Assembly: GCA_016790385.1 (NCBI GenBank)
Contig: JAEUNV010000511.1
Span: 1 to 5,835, forward strand
Source of the DNA: Zoogloea sp.
GTDB taxonomy: Bacteria > Pseudomonadota > Gammaproteobacteria > Burkholderiales > Rhodocyclaceae
Direction of reading: 5' to 3'
DNA length: 5,835 nucleotides
A program made the position numbers and the translations under genes. Below the pieces are notes generated by a model. That model saw nothing but the letters and a program-made list of their open reading frames with translations. It was not told the origin of the DNA and did not search any database. This document shows positions 1-5,835 of this stretch, piece after piece. The number at the start of each line of letters is the position of its first letter. Position 1 is the stretch's first letter.

Positions 1-1
1 G

Positions 2-1264
2 CTGACCCTGGTCATCGTCGCCATCGCCCCCGTCGTGGCCTGGCTGATCCGGGTGGCCAGCCGCAAGCTGCGCGGCTCCAACCAGGAGATGCAGGAAACC
101 ACCGGTCGCCTCACCGGCATGGTCGAGGAGACCCTCGGCGGGGTGCGCGAGATCAAGCTCTTCGGCACCCACGACCACGAGGACCGGCGCTTTGCCGAGG
201 TGGCCGAGCGCCTGCGCAGCCAGACCATGCGCACCGTGCGGGTGTCGGCCGTCAACGTGCCCCTGGTCCAGGTGCTGGCTGCCGCAGCCGTGGCCACGGT
301 GATCTGGACGGCGACCTCCCTGTCGGCTCAGGACAAGCTCAGCCCCGGCGAGTTCGTTTCCTTCGTCACCGCCATGTCCATGCTCTTCGAGCCCATCCGC
401 CGCCTGACCAACATCAACGCGGTGATCCAGCGTGGCCTGGCCGGCGCCCAGAGCATCTTCGAGCTGCTCGAGACTCCCGCCGAGGTGGATACCGCAACCG
501 GCCTCTTTCCCCGCGCCATCGGCGAGTTGCGCTTTGACGACGTGAGCTTCAGCTACCCCGGTCAGGCCGAAGCGGCCCTCAGTCATTTCAGCCTCGACGT
601 GCATCCCGGCCAGACCGTGGCCCTGGTGGGCGCCTCGGGCAGCGGCAAGACCACTCTCATCAACCTCATCGCACGCTTTTTCGAACCGTCCGCCGGCCGC
701 ATCCTGCTGGATGGCGCCCGACTCGACGCGCTGCCCCTGGCCCACCTGCGCCAGCAATTGGGCTGGGTGGGGCAGCAAGTGGTGCTGTTCGATGACACGA
801 TTGCTGCCAACATCGCCTACGGCCGGCCGGATGTGCCCGAGGCCGACATCATCGCCGCCGCCCGCGCCGCCCACGCCATGGAATTCATCGACAAGCAGCC
901 CGAGGGCCTCGCCACGCGTGTTGGTGCCAATGGCAGCCAGCTGTCGGGGGGCCAGCGCCAGCGCATCGCCATCGCCCGGGCCTTTCTGCGCGATGCCCCC
1001 ATCCTGCTGCTCGACGAAGCCACCTCGGCCCTCGACAACGAGTCCGAGCGGGCGGTAAAGGATGCCCTGGTCGAGTTGCGCCGCAACCGCACCGTGATCG
1101 TCATCGCCCACCGCCTGTCCACCATCCGCGACGCCGACCGAATCATCGTCATGGAGCATGGCCGCATCGTCGAGGCCGGAACCCACGACGAGCTCGTCGC
1201 CCGTGGCGAGGCCTATGCCCGCCTGCTGGCCAGCGGTGAACAGGTTTCCCGGGACGAGGCCTGA
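2..1264 (+). CDS. msbA: MsbA, lipid A-core flippase (ABC transporter), 5' truncated
   Basis: Half-size ABC exporter that, as a homodimer in the inner membrane, uses ATP to flip lipid A-core from the cytoplasmic to the periplasmic leaflet. The reading frame is open to the left edge, so the start is missing; 420 residues are visible, and about 160 are absent compared with MsbA of roughly 580. In window numbering, the end of one membrane helix lies at residues 1-16, two more hydrophobic helices at about 81-109 and 113-135, then a complete nucleotide-binding domain: Walker A GASGSGKT (210-217), Q-loop Gln at 258, signature LSGGQ (314-318), Walker B ILLLDE (334-339), D-loop SALD and H-loop His370. 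Stretches such as TNINAVIQRG and HAMEFIDK closely recall E. coli MsbA, which separates it from general multidrug exporters. All catalytic motifs are intact. The stop codon lies just before the next gene, suggesting co-transcription. Confidence 0.93.
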   Translation: MTLVIVAIAPVVAWLIRVASRKLRGSNQEMQETTGRLTGMVEETLGGVREIKLFGTHDHEDRRFAEVAERLRSQTMRTVRVSAVNVPLVQVLAAAAVATVIWTATSLSAQDKLSPGEFVSFVTAMSMLFEPIRRLTNINAVIQRGLAGAQSIFELLETPAEVDTATGLFPRAIGELRFDDVSFSYPGQAEAALSHFSLDVHPGQTVALVGASGSGKTTLINLIARFFEPSAGRILLDGARLDALPLAHLRQQLGWVGQQVVLFDDTIAANIAYGRPDVPEADIIAAARAAHAMEFIDKQPEGLATRVGANGSQLSGGQRQRIAIARAFLRDAPILLLDEATSALDNESERAVKDALVELRRNRTVIVIAHRLSTIRDADRIIVMEHGRIVEAGTHDELVARGEAYARLLASGEQVSRDEA

Positions 1265-1267
1265 GGT
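1262..1267 (+). promoter_or_regulatory. Ribosome binding site of the sialyltransferase-like gene
   Basis: TGAGGT contains five bases (GAGGT) complementary to the 16S rRNA anti-Shine-Dalgarno sequence and sits 6 bases before the ATG at 1274. Its first three bases are the msbA stop codon, so ribosomes ending msbA could re-initiate directly. It supports 1274 as the start of the next gene. Confidence 0.65.
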
Positions 1268-1273
1268 CATCCC

Positions 1274-2311
1274 ATGAGCGATCGCGTCGCCGTCTATTTC
1301 GTCGCCTCGCCGCTGCAATATCTGGCTGCCCGTCGCATCGCCGAAACCCACGAGCAGGGCGCCCGACAGGTGCTGGTGTGGTACAAGCCCGGCGTCACCC
1401 CCATCGTCCGCGAAGCCGACTGGGATGCGGCGGCGTACATGCCGTGGCCGCGCTGGGAACCCCTGCCCGGCCCTTTCGGGCGCCTGCGCCGGCAGCGCGC
1501 CAACATCCGCCTGGTGGCCGGCCTGGTCGGCCGCTGCACCACCCTGCACATCCACAGCGCCGTCTTCGATACCGAGGCCATCAACTACTTCCTGCGCGCA
1601 CTGCCGCGGGCCGCCGGGGCCAGCCAGATGCGCGCGCGCATCCTGCCCGACGGGCTCATCAGCATCCGCCGTTATCCCCTGAGTGCGGGCAAGCGGCTGG
1701 CCCAATACGCCCGCAAGCTGCGCCGTCTGATCGCCCCGGAGCTCGACTACTGGTGCTTTTCGGGCGATCGCATCGGCTCCGACGCAGCCTTTTGCGATCG
1801 CATCTACGTGCTCCCCGGCCTTCCCCACGAATACCCCGCCGACAAGACGGTCGTCCTGCCGCCGCTGGTCACACCGCGTGGCGACACCGCCGTGGCTGAA
1901 GGCCCGCGGCGCGCGCTGGTCATCGGTCAGCCGCTGGTGGGCGCCGGCCTGATGAAGCCCGCCGACCGCGACGCGGTGAGCGCCGGGATACACGCCTGGC
2001 TGATGGCGGAAGGCATGGGGCAGATCTTTTACAAGGGACACCCGAAAGACCCCGAGCTGGAACTCAATCATCCGGACTACACCCTTGTGACCCTCGACGA
2101 ACCCCTCGAAGTACACCTCGCCAACACCCCCTACGACGCAGTGGTCGGCGTGCGCTCAAGCGCACTTTTGTTCGCCCGCCAGACCAGCCCGACGGCGACC
2201 CGGGTGGTAGCCTTTGGCTGGAACCGGGTGCGCTTCAAGTCGGACGCCGAGATGCGCCAGATGCGGGAGGCCTTCCGCACCACCGGGGTTTGTCTACTCG
2301 ATGCCGACTGA
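1274..2311 (+). CDS. Sialyl/polysialyltransferase-like glycosyltransferase (GT-B, GT38/GT52-like)
   Basis: A 345-residue cytoplasmic protein with no signal peptide or membrane segment. The N-terminus YFVASPLQYLAA (8-19) is the hydrophobic strand plus SPLQ loop typical of GT52 and polysialyltransferase-like enzymes. Three marks of the bacterial sialyltransferase group are recognisable: an acidic-Gly site (ILPDG, 123-127) at the D/E-D/E-G position, an HP motif (YKGHPKD, 253-259) expected to bind the donor phosphate, and a Ser-Ser motif (VRSSALLFA, 293-301). The first acidic residue of the D/E-D/E-G motif is replaced by Pro126's neighbour pattern P-D-G, leaving one acid. The family normally transfers sialic acid from CMP-sialic acid to galactose or sialic acid ends of LOS or capsule. 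No sialic acid synthesis gene is visible here, so the donor may be another CMP-linked acidic sugar. The start is set by a good ribosome binding site 9 bases after the msbA stop. Family assignment is fairly firm; the substrate is unknown. Confidence 0.72.
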   Translation: MSDRVAVYFVASPLQYLAARRIAETHEQGARQVLVWYKPGVTPIVREADWDAAAYMPWPRWEPLPGPFGRLRRQRANIRLVAGLVGRCTTLHIHSAVFDTEAINYFLRALPRAAGASQMRARILPDGLISIRRYPLSAGKRLAQYARKLRRLIAPELDYWCFSGDRIGSDAAFCDRIYVLPGLPHEYPADKTVVLPPLVTPRGDTAVAEGPRRALVIGQPLVGAGLMKPADRDAVSAGIHAWLMAEGMGQIFYKGHPKDPELELNHPDYTLVTLDEPLEVHLANTPYDAVVGVRSSALLFARQTSPTATRVVAFGWNRVRFKSDAEMRQMREAFRTTGVCLLDAD

Positions 2312-3590
2312 GCGCCACCATTCCTCTCAGCCCGCCGCCTGGCTGCCCGGCCTTGCCGCCAGCCTGGAACCCTGGCTTGCACCCCTTTTCCTGCTCGGGC
2401 TGATGCTCTCGGCCGGGCTGGCCCGCAATCTGGCTGTCCTGATGGCCGCCGGCGGGCTGGTGCTGGCCGTCATGTCCGGGTATCGGCCCGACCGTCTTGA
2501 TCGGCGCTTCATGCTGGCCTGCGCAGCACTCCCGGCCACCTACCTGCTCAATATGGCACTGCTCGGCTGGAACGCCCGAGCCCTTGACCGGCCGGCCCAC
2601 CTGCTGGCCGCGTTGTTGGTGTACCTGCTGTTCCGCAAGCAGGGCATATCCCGCCGGTCGATGCTGTTCGGTCTGGCCCTGGCTGGCCTGGCTGCGGGTG
2701 CGCTGGCTGCTCTGGCTGTAGGCAGCGGTGGTGGCCCCGGGCTGCTGGCTCTCAACTCCGGACGGCCGATGGGGCCGTTTTCGAGCCCCGGCCCCTTTGG
2801 CAACTACAGCGCAGTAGTGGCGGTGGCCGGGCTGGCCGGGGGGCTCGCGGTCGGTGGCCGCCCCCTGTCCGGAGCGCCAGCCCTGGCTGTGCTGGCCATC
2901 GCGGGCGGACTGATGGCGGCCCTGTTATCCGAGACCCGTTCGGCGTGGACGGCATTGCCGCTGATGGCGCTGGCCGTCCTGACCATGCCGGACCGCCGCG
3001 CCATCCCCCGGCGCTGGGTGATTACGGGTGTCGTATCAGCCCTGCTGGCCACCCTGCTCGCCAGCGAACTGGTCGGCATGCGGCTGGCCGAAGGGATCTC
3101 CGAGGTCCGGGCCTATCTCGCCGACCCCGGGTCTTCGAGCGCGCGGGAAACATCCCTCGGCCTGCGTCTGCTGAGCTGGCAGTGGGGCTGGGAGCAGTTT
3201 CTGGCCAATCCGGTGTTCGGAATCGGCCTGGGCAATTTCCGCAACGCGGTGGCGTCTGCCGTGGCGGCAGGCACCCTGCCGCCAATCCTGAACACCTTCG
3301 GTGGGCTGCACAACCTGTTCATTGATCATCTCACCACCACCGGAGTGGTGGGCACCCTGGCCATGCTGGCCTTCTGGGCCGGCACGCTGGGCCACTTCAT
3401 CGCGGCCCGGCGCAGTCCCGACGCGGACAAGCGCCTGTTTGCCACCTGGGGGCTGGTGCTCCTGATCGGCGAGCTGGTGTTTTCCAACGTGGGGTCGATG
3501 TTTGCCTCTTCCCTCGGCACGCTGGCGTTCTGCGTATTGCTGGCGATATTTGCGGCCGGTGCCCATCCCGCCACGCCGCCCCGGACCTGA
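2301..3590 (+). CDS. O-antigen ligase/polymerase family membrane protein (WaaL- or Wzy-like)
   Basis: A 429-residue inner-membrane protein, rich in Leu, Ala and Gly, with about 10-12 hydrophobic segments between residues 25 and 420. A large hydrophilic, presumably periplasmic, loop lies at about 259-345. The Wzy_C-type core is clear: SETRSAW (210-216), LGLRLLSWQWGWEQF (286-300), NPVFGIGLGNF (303-313) and GLHNLFIDHLTTTGVVG (335-351). Arg213, Arg289 and His337 match the kinds of residues needed in WaaL ligases for handling the undecaprenyl-linked glycan. WaaL joins O-antigen to lipid A-core; Wzy polymerises repeat units. Sequence alone does not separate them, but length and the msbA neighbour favour a ligase. 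An upstream in-frame GTG at 2214 would give 29 extra residues of non-family sequence, so ATG 2301 is preferred. This start overlaps the previous gene by 11 bases and has only a weak Shine-Dalgarno (GGGG near 2285), consistent with translational coupling. Confidence 0.85.
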   Translation: MPTERHHSSQPAAWLPGLAASLEPWLAPLFLLGLMLSAGLARNLAVLMAAGGLVLAVMSGYRPDRLDRRFMLACAALPATYLLNMALLGWNARALDRPAHLLAALLVYLLFRKQGISRRSMLFGLALAGLAAGALAALAVGSGGGPGLLALNSGRPMGPFSSPGPFGNYSAVVAVAGLAGGLAVGGRPLSGAPALAVLAIAGGLMAALLSETRSAWTALPLMALAVLTMPDRRAIPRRWVITGVVSALLATLLASELVGMRLAEGISEVRAYLADPGSSSARETSLGLRLLSWQWGWEQFLANPVFGIGLGNFRNAVASAVAAGTLPPILNTFGGLHNLFIDHLTTTGVVGTLAMLAFWAGTLGHFIAARRSPDADKRLFATWGLVLLIGELVFSNVGSMFASSLGTLAFCVLLAIFAAGAHPATPPRT

Positions 3591-3596
3591 CCGGCA

Positions 3597-4403
3597 TCAC
3601 GTCCACAGGCGCCGGGCCGCCAACAGGCTGCCCAGTTTGAGGGCATCAAGACGCAACTTGAGGCCACCGCGGGCTCGCACCTGGAGAATCTTCCGGGCCG
3701 GCGCGCTGCGACCGGCTTGAATCAGGTTCTTCACCAACCGGCGGCCCTGCATGGAACGCAGCAGCCCTGCCGGTGCCTTGTCCAGCCAAGCCAGCAGCTC
3801 CGGCTCGGACAGCGCCCGGTGGAAGTTGAACAGGCCATGGAAGCCGAAGGCAGGCCCGCTCGGCGCCTCCAGCTCGAATGAGAAGCGCCGTGCCAGTTCC
3901 GGCGGTGCGAAGCGGACACCGTGCTCTCCTTCCAGGCGATCCCGGTAAAGCTCGCAGATGCAGTAGTCTTCAGGCTGAAAATCGCGGATTGCCGGGTCTT
4001 GAAGGGCATCGAGCAAGCGCCGGGAGCGCAAGGAAAAACCACCATTCCCCACCGGCGGCACCCGGTGCGGCCAGGGGGCGCCCAGGTAGTCGTAATCGAG
4101 GAAGGCCGGGTCCCAGGCTGCGGCATCGAGAATGAAGCTGTCCCATTGCATCACCAGCACATGGCTCCCGCCCACCTGAGCGCCCAACGACTTGATGATG
4201 AAGGCCGAGTAGTCGGCCACGCTGCGCAGGCGCATCACTGGCTGGACGCGGATGCGCTGATCGGGGCTGACGTAGTCCGCCACCGTCAGCAGCACCGCTT
4301 CACCAAACCGGGCCTGATCAAGGCAGCGCCGCATCGCAAAAACCGCGAGCTCCGGATGGCGGGTATCGAGGCAGACCAGACTGACGTTGGGGAGATCGAG
4401 CAT
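3597..4403 (-). CDS. DUF5672 family protein, putative glycosyltransferase
   Basis: A 268-residue soluble protein matching, from memory, the DUF5672 pattern: start LPNVSLVCLDTRHPELA, QWDSF (86-90), YDYLGAPWP (104-112), VGNGGFSLRS (118-127), PEDYCIC (144-150) and FGFHG (186-190). This arrangement, with Asp near the donor site, a glycine-rich acceptor loop and a Glu-Asp pair, recalls GT-A glycosyltransferases. Members are often found in LPS and capsule loci, but their reaction has not been established to my knowledge. The C-terminal 55 residues (213-268) are rich in Arg and Lys with spaced Leu, possibly a membrane-surface helix. The frame stays open upstream to 4601, but those 66 residues would overlap the divergent gene and do not resemble the family. 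ATG 4403 fits the family start, although no Shine-Dalgarno is evident. It is the only minus-strand gene, so it must have its own promoter. Confidence 0.8.
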   Translation of the reverse strand: MLDLPNVSLVCLDTRHPELAVFAMRRCLDQARFGEAVLLTVADYVSPDQRIRVQPVMRLRSVADYSAFIIKSLGAQVGGSHVLVMQWDSFILDAAAWDPAFLDYDYLGAPWPHRVPPVGNGGFSLRSRRLLDALQDPAIRDFQPEDYCICELYRDRLEGEHGVRFAPPELARRFSFELEAPSGPAFGFHGLFNFHRALSEPELLAWLDKAPAGLLRSMQGRRLVKNLIQAGRSAPARKILQVRARGGLKLRLDALKLGSLLAARRLWT

Positions 4404-4531
4404 CCAGGGGGCAGGCCGATGATCCGGCGAGACGGGCAATTCCCGAAGGTTAGCGCAAAGCAGCCACCAACAGATTTCCCCGGCGAAGTCGGGACACACA
4501 AATCGAGGGATTACGGCACAATGCGGACGAT
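4404..4531. promoter_or_regulatory. Divergent intergenic region, likely promoters for both flanking genes
   Basis: These 128 bases separate the divergently read DUF5672 and DUF707 genes and are visibly less GC-rich than the genes, especially 4440-4531. Both neighbours need a transcription start here. On the plus strand CACAAT (4517-4522) has 4 of 6 matches to a sigma-70 -10 box, but the nearest -35-like GGGACA (4491-4496) is 20 bases away, too far to be convincing. No clear operator palindrome, riboswitch or terminator was seen. Confidence 0.4.
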
Positions 4532-5425
4532 ATGTCGCTTGCGCCCACCCTGCCGAGCCCGGCGCCTTCGTCGGAGCCTGCCGCCTTCCCGTCTCAATCA
4601 CCGACAGACTCCCGAGCGGGCTCGCGGCCCTATCTTGTGTTCATGCGCACTGGCGCCAATGGCCTCTACCCCCGTTGGCTGGCGCAGGAACCCGAGCGCA
4701 ACTGGGATCTCTTCCTCAGTTGTTACACGCCGACGCCCGCCGATCCGGCTGCCATTGCCACGGAAACAGGCGGTTACAACAAACTGGAACATTTCCGCGA
4801 CTGCGTCACCTCCGGCAGGCTTGATCTGAGCCCCTATCGCCAAGTGCTGCTAGCCGACGACGACCTGGACCTGACCGTGGGCAGCTTGTCGGCCTTCTTC
4901 GCGCAGGCCGACCGCCTGGGGCTGACCGTGTCCCATCCGGCCCAGGACTGGAGCGGCTACTGGTCGCTGCGCATCATGCTCAGAAACCCCCTTGCCGAAT
5001 GGCGCGAGACCAATTTCGTCGAGATCATGTGCCCGTGCTTCGATACCGCCTTCGTGGCACGCAAGCTGGCGGACATTCCGGTTACCCGCAGCACCTGGGG
5101 CAGTGACTACGCCTTCAGTCATCTGGCGCGTGCCGAGGGTGGCCGGGTCGGAATCATCGATACGGCGGTGATCCGCCACGTCAAGCCGATCCAGGCCTCC
5201 GGCGCCTTTTACCGCAAACTGGCGGCTGATGGCGTCGTACCGGCCGACGAATTGAATGCCATTCTCGACACCCTTCCGCCCATCGAGCGCGCCCCTCGGG
5301 TCATCGCCATCCACGTCCGCCCGGGGCACCTGGCGGGGCTCCGTCATGGCCTGGCCGGTCTGGTGGAGAAGAAAAAACGCGACATCATGAAGCTCTTCGG
5401 ACATCGCCAGGACCGGGAAGACTGA
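4532..5425 (+). CDS. DUF707 family protein, putative glycosyltransferase
   Basis: A 297-residue soluble protein. After a Pro/Ser-rich leader of about 31 residues, the domain begins at RPYLVFMRTG (32-41), followed by an acidic cluster LADDDLDL (107-114), TNFVEIMCPCF (160-170), TWGSDYAF (188-195) and IIDTAVIRHVKPI (208-220). The FVEIM-P-F, WG-D-aF and D-a-H-xx-P pattern matches what I recall of DUF707, a family named from plant proteins and also found in bacteria. The DDD cluster followed by WG-D resembles the metal/nucleotide-sugar site of GT-A enzymes, so a glycosyltransferase role is inferred, not known. The C-terminal part ends in a basic stretch (VEKKKRDIMKLFG, 278-290). ATG 4532 has no good Shine-Dalgarno; later in-frame starts (GTG for Val36, ATG for Met38) would cut the first strand of the domain. 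It is first in a pair with the GT25 gene, 5 bases downstream, and is read divergently from the DUF5672 gene. Confidence 0.76.
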   Translation: MSLAPTLPSPAPSSEPAAFPSQSPTDSRAGSRPYLVFMRTGANGLYPRWLAQEPERNWDLFLSCYTPTPADPAAIATETGGYNKLEHFRDCVTSGRLDLSPYRQVLLADDDLDLTVGSLSAFFAQADRLGLTVSHPAQDWSGYWSLRIMLRNPLAEWRETNFVEIMCPCFDTAFVARKLADIPVTRSTWGSDYAFSHLARAEGGRVGIIDTAVIRHVKPIQASGAFYRKLAADGVVPADELNAILDTLPPIERAPRVIAIHVRPGHLAGLRHGLAGLVEKKKRDIMKLFGHRQDRED

Positions 5426-5430
5426 GCCCC

Positions 5431-5835
5431 ATGGATATCTTCGTGATCAATATGGAGCGGGCCACGGAAAGGCGTGAGCAGATCCTCGCCCATCTTCGTG
5501 ACCTGGGCCTGAAAGCGGAGATCCTTCCCGCGGTCGAGGGCGCCCGCGTGCCGCCCGAGGCATTGCCACCGGGCACCCATCCCGATCTGTCTGCGGGGGA
5601 GATCGGCTGCTACCTCAGCCATGTACACTTCTGGGAAACGGTGGTCGCACGCGGTCTGGATCATGCCATCGTCCTCGAAGACGACGTGCGCTGCAGCCCG
5701 AACCTGATGGAGATCGTGCACCAGGTGCTGGCCAGCGGGGTTCCCTTTGACGCCGTGCGTCTATCCGCATTGCGGCCCATCCGTGGCGAGCCCCTGGCGA
5801 TCCTGCCCGGTGGCGCCCGCATTGTGCTCCCCACC
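5431..5835 (+). CDS. Glycosyltransferase family 25 (LPS biosynthesis), 3' truncated
   Basis: The first 135 codons of a gene that runs off the right edge; the family is usually about 250 residues. Characteristic GT25 features occur in order: FVINMERATERREQI (4-18), the first strand with Asn and the Arg-rich helix; AGEIGCYLSH (55-64); and IVLEDDV (80-86), whose EDD is the acidic metal/nucleotide-sugar site. Family members such as Haemophilus Lex2B/LpsA and neisserial Lgt enzymes add galactose or glucose to LOS core from UDP-sugars in the cytoplasm. The specificity of this one cannot be read from half a protein. ATG 5431 follows the DUF707 stop by 5 bases, with a purine stretch GGGAAG (5415-5420) as a modest ribosome binding site, indicating one operon. 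Confidence 0.88.
   Translation, partial: MDIFVINMERATERREQILAHLRDLGLKAEILPAVEGARVPPEALPPGTHPDLSAGEIGCYLSHVHFWETVVARGLDHAIVLEDDVRCSPNLMEIVHQVLASGVPFDAVRLSALRPIRGEPLAILPGGARIVLPT

Noticed and set aside
35..1264. GTG at 35 as the start of the msbA gene
   Set aside because: The same frame stays open to base 2 with residues matching MsbA's membrane helix, so the gene begins outside the window.
2673..2750. Repeated CTGGCT/CTGGCC hexamers (2673, 2679, 2688, 2703, 2712, 2745)
   Set aside because: All are explained by Leu-Ala codons of a membrane helix with biased codon use; spacing is irregular and there is no tandem unit.
3036..3566. 176-codon minus-strand open frame inside the ligase gene
   Set aside because: Gln/Gly/Arg-rich composition without domain features; the plus-strand frame has clear Wzy_C motifs and membrane helices.
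3555..3595. Inverted repeat GCCGGT ... ACCGGC flanking the ligase stop, as a possible terminator
   Set aside because: The stem is only 6 base pairs with a 29-base loop and no T-run on either strand.
4404..4601. 66-residue N-terminal extension of the DUF5672 frame
   Set aside because: It crosses the low-GC intergenic stretch, overlaps the start of the divergent gene and bears no family similarity; ATG 4403 fits the family start.
3921..4829. 302-codon plus-strand open frame opposite the DUF5672 gene and running into the DUF707 gene
   Set aside because: It lacks any recognisable motif, is rich in His/Arg/Pro as expected of a GC-rich antisense shadow, and overlaps two genes with clear family motifs.

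Overview
The window is a GC-rich stretch of a proteobacterial cell-envelope glycan locus. Gene content and the close match of the first gene product to MsbA point to a Gram-negative bacterium. The strong G/C bias at third codon positions and the protein style suggest a betaproteobacterium, perhaps Rhodocyclales-like; this lineage guess is an inference and is weak. No tRNA, rRNA, CRISPR array, insertion sequence or phage gene was seen.

Layout: (1) Bases 2-1264, plus strand, hold the C-terminal part of msbA, the lipid A-core flippase, cut by the left edge. (2) Bases 1274-2311, plus, encode a GT-B-type glycosyltransferase resembling the bacterial sialyl/polysialyltransferase group (GT38/GT52-like). 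(3) Bases 2301-3590, plus, encode a polytopic membrane protein of the O-antigen ligase/polymerase (WaaL/Wzy) family; its start overlaps the stop of gene 2. (4) Bases 3597-4403, minus, encode a DUF5672-type putative glycosyltransferase, convergent with the ligase gene with only 6 bases between stop codons. (5) Bases 4404-4531 are a short, less GC-rich divergent intergenic region. (6) Bases 4532-5425, plus, encode a DUF707-type protein. (7) Bases 5431-5835, plus, hold the first 135 codons of a glycosyltransferase family 25 (LPS biosynthesis) gene that runs off the right edge.

Together the genes look like the late part of lipopolysaccharide or lipooligosaccharide assembly: cytoplasmic enzymes that add sugars (genes 2, 4, 6, 7), flipping of lipid A-core across the inner membrane (MsbA), and periplasmic ligation or polymerisation of glycan (gene 3). 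The least understood members are the DUF5672 and DUF707 proteins. Both carry acidic motifs typical of nucleotide-sugar enzymes, and I cannot assign either a donor or an acceptor. The window is better described as a glycan-modification cluster with several uncharacterised transferases than as a wholly new type of system.
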